From the NCBI GenBank assembly GCA_013398295.1, contig VZSF01009037.1, forward strand, positions 130,469-194,468: a stretch of DNA of 64,000 bases, read 5' to 3'. The stretch comes from Chionis minor (Eukaryota > Chordata > Aves > Charadriiformes > Chionididae). The notes under the pieces are model-generated. The model saw nothing but the letters and a program-made list of their open reading frames with translations. It was not told where the DNA came from and did not search any database. Made by a program: the position numbers and the translations under genes. This document shows, one piece after another, positions 53,905 to 64,000 of this stretch (positions are counted from its first letter, which is position 1; every line of letters starts with the position of its first letter).

Positions 53905-54850
53905 CATAGAATCATAGAATGGTTTGGGTTGGAAGGCACTGTTAAAGATCATCTAGTCCAAATCTCCTTCCATGGCCAGGGACACCTTCCACTAGATCAA
54001 GATTGCTCAAGGCCCCATCCAACCCAACTTTGATCACCTCCAGTGATGGGGCATCCACAACTTCTCTAGGCGACCTGTTCCAGTGTCTCATCACCCTCAC
54101 CATAAAGGTCTCCCTGGAGTCTTCTCTTGTCCAGGCTTAACAACCCCAGCCTCTGACTCTGTTCCAGCCTTCTGACCATTTTCATGGCCCTCCTCTGGAC
54201 CTGATTCAAAAGGCCAGTGTCTTTCTTGTACTGGGGACCCCAGAGCTCGACAGAGTATTCCTGGTGAGGTCTCAGGAGAACAGAGAGTGGAGAGGGAGAA
54301 TCACCTCCCTTAACCTGCTGGCCATGCTTCTTTTGATGCAGCCCAGGATATGTTTGGCTTTCTTGGCTACAAGTTGCTGGCTCATGTCCAATTTTTCCTT
54401 CCACCCCCAGCCTGTACCTGTATTGATACTGGGATTGCCCTGACCCAGGTGCAGGACCCTGCACTTGCATTGTTGAACTTCGTAAGGTTTACATGGGCCC
54501 ACCTCTGAAGCCTGTCAAGGTCCCGCTGGATGGCATCCTGTCCCTCTAGCAAATCAACTGCACCAGTCGGCCTGATGACATCTGCAAACTTGGTGAGGGT
54601 GCATTCAGTCCCACCAGCAATGTCATTCTTGAAGATACTAAACAGTATTGTTCCCAGTACGACCCTTGAGGGACACCACTCATTACAGGTTTCCATTTGG
54701 ACATTGAGCCATTGACTGTAAATCTTTGCATGCAGGCATCCAGTCAATGCCTAATCCATCTAACAGTTCATCCATCAAATTCATATATCCCCAATTTAAA
54801 GATAAGAATGTTATGGGGGACTGTATCAAAGACCTTACAGAAGTCCACGT
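53905..54850 (-). mobile_element. CR1 LINE, 5'-truncated, RT to 3' tail
   Basis: Minus-strand CR1 with two perfect octamers (CATAGAAT CATAGAAT) at 53905-53920. On the minus strand it encodes the later RT domain and C-terminal domain: VNGSMSKWKPVMSGVPQGS (frame 54731-54546), LEGQDAIQRDLDRLQRWAHV (frame 54747-54382) and [13 protein letters not shown] (frame 54470-54066). The change of frame shows at least two indels. It starts near 54850 in the 'YLDF' region, so the element is truncated upstream. The copy is inactive. Confidence 0.92.
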
Positions 54851-57800
54851 AATTTTATGGTTTTGAACATTTAAAATTTGGGAGACATAGAAAGGGACAC
54901 ATTAAGTACCGGTAATAAGATTAAGTATTATAAGCAATATTGCTTCATTTCTCTTCTTCCCCAGAGAACTGTTTTAGAAAGACTGGAGCAGTTTGTATTA
55001 AGCCCATTAAAATACTTTCCTGTGTTTTAATTAACCTCTTAATTTACAAATGGGTACATTTTCTTTTTTTAACTCTCTTTTAAATAACTTGGTTTACATT
55101 TTAATCTTCTTCCCATGCCTTTTGTTGTTTCTTAAAACATAAATGGGCGAGTAAAGTATTCAGCAATAGTAGGTTTATTTTGAGCCTGTATGAATCTTAC
55201 CAGCTTCAGTCCCTAAATAAGATGAAATTCTGAGGTGTGGACAAGAGGCATAAATATTCAAGTCTATATACATTAATAAGAGGGGGGGGAAAATGTGATT
55301 TCCTCATCTTTAATGTTTACAGTAGGTGTCATAATGGTTTCTTAAAAAGCAATATTGAAGACCTGACAGGCATTTAGAAGTATTTGTCACACATGAGTCG
55401 TGCCTTTCCCTACCCCCACCAAAAATGCTCTCTAAATGGATTTTTTTATCCATTTGTCATTATTACTAAACATTTTAGAGTGACAGATTGTGCGTAACTT
55501 ATGATGTTCATTGATTCATTGGAAACTACTGTTCTGCTCTCTGAGCTCCGTATTTCATCTTTCTTCTTAAGTAACAGAGTTTTTTTACATATTAGAGATT
55601 TTTCAAATAGCACTGAGACAAGTCTCAGAGGAATGTAGTCCTCATGAGATAACACTACCTTTGTAGAACTGAATTTACTTGGCTACCACCCTTGATTCAA
55701 GGTGCTGTAGGGTACAACTATCTCATGAGATTTCATGCTCTGTTTTGTTACATAGCTTATGCGTTTCCTAACACTTTTTAACAGTTTTGTATTTCTTACT
55801 AAACTTGAAACAAATAAATACTTTGTGCTTTAAAAAGATTGTTGGTGTTCAAGTAAATAATGCAAATCATGATAAATAAAGCTTTTTTGATTTAGAGCAT
55901 GGGTTGTATGAAGAAACTTAAAGCTACATAGGGGTGCACAAGAATTCTAACCGTGGCAATTCTTGTGGCTTCTCTTCAAGAAAGAGGGGTTCTGAGAAGA
56001 TCTGCTAGGATGATAATCACTATATATAGCCTGTGTCAAGAGTAAAAAGGCTCTTCTGTAAATGAAAAGTGATTTGTTTTCATAAATATATTAGAAGAGT
56101 AAAAGTAATGGCAGAAGTGGAACTTTTTAAGCTAAAAAACAGCGTTTACTCAAATTCAAAGCATTGTAAATGGTAATTTTGGGGGGATCAAACCCACTTT
56201 TTAACTTAAAACCTATAGTAATGGTAAATACTACAGAATGCTTTGGAAAGACTGTAGAGTATAAATCAACCATTATCAATGATCAATCCATAAAATTCAT
56301 TGTACTTGTAGTAAAAAATATGAACTTTTGGTATTTTCCAATTACCAAACTTTTTTCCCCATCCTAGGCTTTGTATTGTCTTACTTTTGCAACTGTCAAT
56401 GCCATTAAGGAAAAATTAACATTATCTGAATAGTCCAAGAAGAGTCCAAGATAAATACGAAGTAAGATCTAATTTTTTAAACTGAGGGTCAGTAATGTTG
56501 CCTATCTAGAAAGACCACTAAGGTAAAAGAAAGAGCAGGCTGCTGAGAAGATAAAAAACAAGAACTGTCAGGATTTTATATACTTGTCAAGAAAAAGTAA
56601 GCTTCTGAAAATGAGTCGTCTGACCCTTTCATAGAGTTTGCCCCTCTGTTTCTTATTATATCTCACTGTCTGGAGGGGAGTTCTTCTGCCTGCTGGGGTC
56701 AAGTAACTCCGCTCCTTTATTAAAAACACCAGCCTTTCACAGGGCTTTTAGGAAACGAATTCATTTCCCTTTGGATTTCGTCCCATCCCCGATACGTAAC
56801 CAATATTTTCAGGAAGACCTTTTCCTCTGGGTGCTCCTCTAGGGTGTTATGTTTCACATGTCTGATTAAAAAAAACCTGAGGTTTTGACCAGCAAGATGT
56901 GCCAGCCTCTCGAATAAAAAAAATAAACTGTTAATCAGCAAAAAAAACCTTTGAAAAGCATTTTCTACCTCGCTGACTGTGTATTTTACCTGGATTGCCA
57001 TATAATTGACTGAATTCCCCCAGCAGATTACTGAAAGTACTTTGGGTTTCATTGGGACTATGCATACAAAAAAAATAATCTTTTTACATTCACATTTTTT
57101 CATCGACAGCGTGCACAGGATCCACGTATCCTAGTGGGTCGGGGAGTGGGGTGCAAAGGCCTGGTTGTGGGGAAATTACAGACAGGATACAGCAGGCATC
57201 CAGGAAGGACTGAGTGACAAGGCTGGACCCAGCTGCTTACTGATGTCATGACCAGGCCGTCTGTGTTAATCAGATTGCAAGCAAAAGCACCAGATGAAAT
57301 TCTCTGTTGAATTGTTAGAGATGAGGTGGGACTAAATAGCATAAAAAGGTTTAATTCCCTTTTTATAACTCAGCGTATTTGAGTGTGGACAAGAACAACA
57401 ATAATAACTCTCTAGAGAACCGGAGGAGGTTTTTAACTCACAGTAATATACCTGTACCACATAATGAGGAACAGTCACAGTTTTTATATGATTATCATCA
57501 GTATCTTTGAACTTGATTGCTTCAGTCAATCTTTGGCTAATTCTTAATCTCAGCTTTGGAGTGGCCAGAAACTTGGAGTAGCTTTATGAAACATGAAGGA
57601 GAAATTACTGAATGTGATTTTTGGTGTCTTTAACCCTATTGTACAGAAATAGAATGTAGGGTTATTTCCCAATCTATTGAGTGTTTTTCACATATTTTTT
57701 ACCTTTTGATGTGGATACATTATGTTTGTGGCTTAAGCCTTTGTTTATGTTGAAAAGAAGCATTTAAATAAATAAAAAAAAAGCACTGTGAAACAGATAA

Positions 57801-60800
57801 TGAGTTGTAACAATAAGTCTATGGATCTGGATTCCTGTAATTTTACTAAGGTGCCTATAAAACCCTGTAAATACAGTGAAGTACCCTAATGCTGCATGGA
57901 TTTGGTCTTCAGGGAGAGTTCAACATGAAGATAGCTTGCAAATCCTGAAAAGGCAAACAAACTGATATTGGGAAAAGAAAATCCCGTGATGCTTATTTAT
58001 AGGATGTGCCCCCTTCATTGCCTGCTCTTTCCAATTCCTTGTTTCCTGCTAAATTTTCTTTTCCACTTTGTTGGCAAATCCATACATTCTGCCAGCCCAC
58101 AGAGTGCCAATCTAATAGGAAATGCAATTTTCAAGTATATTCAGGTTTCCCAAGTGACTGACAGTACCTTATAAGTTCATTCTTTATAAATCACACTTCA
58201 TAAGTTTATCCTATACATGTAGATTGTACTGCAAGTTATGTTGTGAAATGTTGTGACATTTATTGGAGCTAGCATTTGGACGTGTCTGCTATTACTAGGG
58301 TTACCGTACAAAACGAGATTCTCAGGAGCCTTTCCAGGATGTAGATGGAAGTTCCCAAGGATGACATAGGCATTGGCCCAGGCTTTTTTAACATAGGAAC
58401 GTTAGGTATTTTACCACATTTTAATTATGCATCTTAAATGCATCAGGGCAGGATATCTTTATCTGATTTTGTAAAACTTTAATTGTAATAAATCTGCAGG
58501 ACGGAAAACCTTTGGAGTGCCAAAGACACAGTATAATGGAGGAGCGTGGCTTTTAGGTCAGAACGTCCAATAGGATATGAAGAAAGCTTATTTAAAGAGC
58601 AGTGTAGCTTTCAGATTTGAGTATTACTGTCTTGCAACATAAAGACCTTTTCTGGTACCAGTTTTGAGTGGCATGAGACCACAAGTTCAATTCCTTGTAG
58701 GTTTCAGTAGACATGCAAGCCTGAAGCATGCCTGGAGCAAGTTACTGTACCAACAAAGAAAGTTGCTATTTAAACTGAATGTTGAAATGTCAGTTTGCTG
58801 CAACTTATCCTTAATAAATTCTAGCATCTCCCTGGTAAATGTTTTGTAGTCTTTGTCAGCATGGTAGGGTTTTTGAAAGTTTCTTTCCTACCCAGATATT
58901 GACTATCTTGGGTATTACATGAGTGATATCATTCCAGGGTGGGAAAGGGCTTTTGCTATTGGAGTCCATTGAACATGTCATATATTTCACCCGTATAAGT
59001 CTCCTCTGCCAGGAAATAGCTAATATTAACATACTGGCAAGCTGACAATGAACTGTCAAAAATGTCATGAATTCTAAAAAGAAAACCTATGTATAATCTG
59101 TGGTAGACATATTTGGTCATGTTTTAAATGTGCAGTTTGCAAATAAAGTATGTCATTTAAAAATCAAAATATGTCACTTCCTATCTTTTGGAAATGATCA
59201 TAAAACATATGCAGTAGCTTTTTAAATGGTACTTTTGATGTTCCAAAACTGTGCCACACATGTGACCATCCTGAAGTTGTGAAACTGACTGTATATGAAA
59301 GATACACAATAGGAAGTTGCACAGAAGACGTGAACATTCAGTCTAAAAAGTAAAAAAATCTATTTCTGGAAAAAGTGGAACAAGATTTAACATAAGGACA
59401 AAGCATCATCTCTGGTCCAGACTGTGATTTCAGATGTTTATTACCTAAATTCACCTATAATGTTTAATATGCTCTGTGACAGGACTGCAGTTCTAGTGTA
59501 TAGTACTAGTCCTACAAAGAAGGGTCCCCTTCCTGCCTGTAAAGTTTTTGCCTACTGAGGTCTCATTTTCCTATCTGGTTCTTTGTTAGCTTTTACTTTA
59601 ACTTCTTTTTGTCAATTACATTTTCACCTGCTACAGAATTAGCTGTTGTACACTTAAAATCCAGTGAATGTATTAAATGTGTGTTGAAATTAAATGCTCT
59701 CAAATTTTAATTACATCAGGTTTCAAATATTCGAGTAACTTATTCTCCCTTGAGTAGTTCCAACTAAAGTCAATACGAATGTTTTATAAGTTATGCAACA
59801 GGATTTGTCCTGTCTTTTATAAGTAATCCTGAGAAAAGCAGTATTTGTAGTACTTCTGTAGTTCTTCTCTGTGAAAATGCAACTTAGAATATGGACCATG
59901 TATTGACTCATCTGTAATGTTGCAAAAGAATGACAGAAAGGAAAATGCCAAGAAAATTGCTTAAGTCATTTACTCCTGAGTATATTTTAAAGGAAATAAG
60001 TATTAATATAAATAAAAAATGTACATATTCAGATAAATGTCTAAGTTGTAGTATAAACAGCTTGCCTTACCTCCAAGTCTGTTTGGTTTCCAAAGTCTAC
60101 TGTCCTGAGACTTTTTCTGCATACACACTTTGTACAGTACCTAGGACAATGAGGCCTTTGGGCACGTCATTATTTATGTAAATACGAACAATTCTTCCTA
60201 GCAGGGTGCCTAAAATTTTATCCACATTCTCTATCATAGTGTGTATTTTACAGGCCTGTGTCATATTTCATGGTAGTTGTCTCAGGATCAGAATAATATT
60301 TTTAATAAAGAAAATGAGTTAACACCAAACCCTTGCTCAAAAAGGACTTGACTTGTTCATTTAAACTACCATGGAGATGAAAGCTAAATAGTGAATATTA
60401 ACATTTCAGACAGAGGTAGAATTTTACGGACATATCTATCAAGTAATTAGAACTCTTTTTCTTGCACAAATATATTCCTAAATTAAGCCAGTAAGGTTTT
60501 TTTAAGTATTCACTCAGTGACGCACAAGTCAAGATGCCATCATCAACAGAATGCTAAATGTAAGTAAAACTAGTATCTTGTAGAGTATTCTTCCATGAAT
60601 AGACATTTTGTGTCTGTCATGGACGACCTTGAGAGACACTTACAACACGGTGCTTCAGAGTGGCTTCAGCCCATGGAGGCAGCCTGGCCCTGGGACAGAG
60701 GTCTCTGTCAGGGAAGCGCAAAACTCATGAGCGCTTCGCAAATTCACACCCTCCTTCCAACTGCAGCAAGGTCTACGTATATCTTCTCACGGGGTTGTTT

Positions 60801-61950
60801 GGTGTAAATGTCCTGCAGTGTGTAAATATTGAGATTGTTGTTTTCATATCATCTCCAGTATAAACGGCTCAGCAGGGAAACTCCTGATGCTGCTTATATC
60901 TGTGCAAATTGTCATGAAACCATCTCATAAGAGACACAGGCAAAGTTCCAGTGTCTGTAATGGTAATGTTCAATTATTTGCCTGAAATCTGGCTCAATGA
61001 TTTGGAACCTGATTTAGCAGGTAACTTTAGCAAGAAGAATGAGGTCATCCTGTCTCTCATACCTTGGGAGATTGTACCATGTACATCCCAGCCTGGAGTC
61101 ACAGCCCAAAGCTTCCCTGTGAGCGTTCCTTCGGGGTGCCAGTAGGCATAACTTCAGTAACACAAGCAAAACACAATGTGCTTAAGGAATTCTATGCAAT
61201 TTTACAGCTGTAGCCTGGTCTCCTGGGGACTCTTAAGGATCACCAGCAAAAGAGCTAGGTGTGGTGTGTGCTCCCTTCCACTCTGCTTCCAGAGAAAATG
61301 CCCTCCAGTGTTAATTGTGGCCCACTGACCTTTTTTGGAATAACGTTTCAGCCCTCAGGTTGAAAAAGCTGGACATTGCTGCATTAAGCAGACTGGAAAA
61401 TTCAAATCTACATTGTATCTCTTGAGGAAAATAAGACAGTTGAGGTAATTTATGGTGTTTAAGATGCTCTATTATGAAATAACATCTCGTTAGTCACATT
61501 GAAAAGGGTAGTGGAAGCAGAAGCCAAAACATATGAAAAAAGTATTCGTGGGCAACGTTTTTCTTCACAGTAGTTTTTGAGCAATAAGCATAGACAGAGT
61601 TGTTCCAGGCAGCATTTTGTAAGAAAATTCAAGAAAAATTAAATATCGTATACTTAGATGGAATATCGTCTGCTATAGCTTTTTCAGAAATAGATTTTAA
61701 TTTCCAAGTACAGCGGTGGGGACCACAAAAAATTTGGTGAAAATGGGATTTTTCTGGTTTTGCACTAGCACAACTGAAATCAGACCCTATTTACTATTTT
61801 ATTTTCAGTCTAAGTTACTGTCTAAAATGCCAAAGATATGTTCTAGGGCTTATAAGGTGTTTTATATCTATTGAGCAGTTACTGAGTTCTCACTTCTCAT
61901 TTCTCTCAGAATCAGAAAGTCCCTCTGTTGTATTTTTTTTTTTCACCTCC

Positions 61951-62211
61951 TTACGTTTTTGCAGCCAGTTCCCACATCCTCTGCAGCTCTTTTGGATATT
62001 CTTTTATAAACTGCTTAGCCACTGAAGCAAAGATTGCAATAGAAGTTTCCCACCTCTCTGATACATAGTCTTTGTACCATGCTGCAGAGTAATTTTCTCT
62101 GTCTTTGTCTGCATTGGTGAGTATTTTAGCATTGGTTTTATGCTGTGGAGCTGCTCCAGATGGGGAGATGAAGCCTATAACACCCAGGACACTCTCAATC
62201 CTAATGATCAT
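61951..62211 (-). other. protein-like minus-strand reading frame, possible exon or retrocopy
   Basis: An 86-codon minus-strand frame with unusually protein-like composition (NADKDRENYSAAWYKDYVSE, then AKQFIKEYPKELQRMWELAA). I do not recognise the family. Two readings are possible. The frame ends at a TAA followed within 10 bases by a run of 12-13 A on the minus strand (61931-61943), as a processed retrocopy might. Alternatively the sequence aaaacGTAAGG at its end is a good splice donor (exon end at 61955), with weak acceptors upstream near 62145. Either reading is inference; chance cannot be excluded. Confidence 0.25.
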
Positions 62212-63165
62212 GACACAGTGGACTCAGGGGCATCCAGTGACACATACAGAGTCCCATGCTTTCTTGGGAGGGAGAAGTTATCTTGCTACTGCTGCTCTCC
62301 TGGGTAAGTTAGGCAAATACCAAATCATGTCTTTTGTTTCTATTCATGGAAATATTTAGGAAATGTCCATTTTTATTAGATGCTGTTTCCACTTTTTTGA
62401 AACCTTGGTCATTTTTTCTTCTGGCAACTCCTATGCAGAAAAACTCACTCATGTTCATTAAGACTTGAGATGTCACCAGAGTGCACTTTTCTGTGAATAA
62501 ACAGCTGTTCAGGGGAAGAAAAATACCCAGCTCTAAAATGAACAAAGTTCTTAAGACCGTTTGCTTTCAAAATGGTCAACACAAGTGCTGATGTATAATG
62601 AAATGTCACAGGCACTTAACTTTTATGGAGCAGTTATTGACTGGTCACTGTGTACATTTTTAGACATTAATGCCAAGGTCAGTTAAAACTAAACCAAAGT
62701 CCAGATCAATATATATTTAATATGAGAAAATTGTCAGGATCTTATCAGGATTTTCTATCCTGGCCTGTTTTCACACAGGCCAATCACAGCTTTCAATGTC
62801 TGTATTCTTTTACTTGTTATCTTTTCATTATACCTTGCCCATTTCCACGTTTCCAACTAAATGGCGGTTCCTACAGCTGAAATTTAATTTGAATTGTTAA
62901 ATATATTCATTCTACCAGAGCTTTGAACATGAGTTTATGATTACTTCTTGGAATATAGCTTGCCTCAGTGGGACGTAATAAATTAGTCTAATCATATGGT
63001 GAGTACTTCATCCTGTGTTTGTACCTGCTAGGAACTGAAATTGTCTCTGTAATTGTATGCAAATCCCTTCACCAGGATAATCAAACGAAACCCGTGTGTA
63101 GCAGCCCATCCTCCACAAGAGAAGCATAAAAGTAACCTAACTTTTTGTTCTACTTAAATGAAAAG

Positions 63166-63196
63166 TTGTATCTACATACATAATATGTAGATACAA
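63166..63196. repeat. perfect 13-bp hairpin
   Basis: TTGTATCTACATA at 63166-63178 and TATGTAGATACAA at 63184-63196 are exact reverse complements with a 5-base loop (cataa). It could be a palindromic element remnant or a small RNA-like stem. No family recognised. Confidence 0.75.
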
Positions 63197-64000
63197 AATA
63201 GAAGAACTTAAATTAAACAGCATCTAAGTAGCAAACAGATACTTTGCTAATATTGCAGGCTGCTTTTAGTCCTGCTTTTTTTACATATGCACAATACCAT
63301 GTTAATAGTGTTCATGGCATTGAACTTGACAAATAGTAATACTGGGATTTTTCATTTTAAACATGGGGGAATCTCTTCTCAACTGAAATTACATAAGACA
63401 AATGGTAGGAAATTTTAAGAATTGCCTTCAGAAGGTGCCTCTTTCCCTTCACTGCTGGCCAAAGGATACCAGAGTAACTAGCTCAGACTTAGCCATCGAA
63501 CTTTCAGTTGAGATAAATTCTCCTGTAAATCTCGTACTCTAAGGCATGTTTTATTTATTGGCTTCAAATCATTTTGATTTGCTTCTTCGAACTCTGTCAA
63601 ATATTTTAGCACTAATTTTTTAACTGTAGACACCAGAAAGAGATTTAGTCATGTAGGAGTAGTCCAGTGCCCCTGTATGAAGATCATATCCTTCTAGCCT
63701 TAATTTTCCCTGTTTCTCTGTTCAAGTATCTATATGTTACATTAGCTGTCTTTCTCATAGCATCTCTGGAAGACATCAGTCCTGCGTATCTATGACTCTG
63801 ACAGCAATGCTTATAAAGACACTCAAATGAGACAAGATTATTAAGTGCTTTTTGCCCCAACAGTTCTTTTCAGAGGAGGGGTGAGAAGAGGGAGAAGAGG
63901 GTAGAAGGAGCCAAAAAAATCTATTTGTTCATTTGCCTCCTTTAAAAATTCTGTCACTTCTTTGCATGCTGTTTTGCGCAGATTCATATGAAGTATTTAC

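Larger units (their letters stand above)
54855..64000. other. unique intronic sequence to the window end
   Basis: About 9 kb of AT-rich intron. No AMPA receptor exon, RNA gene or named repeat was seen. It contains a perfect hairpin at 63166-63196, a T-run near 61931-61943 next to a protein-like minus-strand frame (61951-62211), and a purine-rich tract at 63877-63912. Confidence 0.45.

Overview
The window is vertebrate intronic DNA, most likely from a bird. The evidence is AT-rich sequence, one short spliced exon with consensus splice sites, no long reading frames outside transposons, and several CR1 LINE copies. The younger CR1 copies end in the octamer tails (ATTCTATG/ATTCTGTG type) typical of avian CR1. 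The only cellular coding sequence I can support is a 240-bp exon at 10421-10660 on the + strand. It encodes part of the amino-terminal domain of an AMPA-type glutamate receptor and fits GRIA4 (GluA4), exon 3, best. So 1-10420 reads as intron 2 and 10661-64000 as intron 3. I did not find the next exon, so intron 3 would exceed about 53 kb (51 kb once the artefact below is removed).

Layout: 1-10420 is unique intron with an avian LTR-like repeat (about 5255-5720, +) and a very decayed ancient CR1/L3-like LINE (about 7560-9010, +). The GRIA4 exon follows. Intron 3 holds a CR1 fragment (14074-14285, -), a CR1 3' half (15535-16345, +), a nearly full-length but inactivated CR1 (25303-28460, -), traces of older amniote repeats (about 36035-36120 and 37595-37870), an older CR1 tail (43290-43665, -), a long decayed CR1 (about 50340-53456, +) interrupted by a probable solo LTR (about 51958-52546, -), and a 5'-truncated CR1 (53905-54850, -).

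The strongest structural observation is technical. Single N bases at 27008 and 29106 separate three blocks that overlap each other. Block 27009-29105 is repeated at 29169-31265 with one mismatch in 2097 bp, and 26722-27007 is repeated at 29107-29392. This looks like unmerged contigs or a retained haplotig, which adds about 2385 bp of false duplication to the minus-strand CR1.

No operon, CRISPR array, RNA gene or new multi-gene system is visible. The less explained items are a cluster of three perfect inverted repeats at 37445-37512, a perfect 13-bp hairpin at 63166-63196, two minus-strand reading frames with protein-like composition (47798-48055 and 61951-62211), and CpG-richer patches at 10980-11220 and 31546-31920. 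All of these are tentative.
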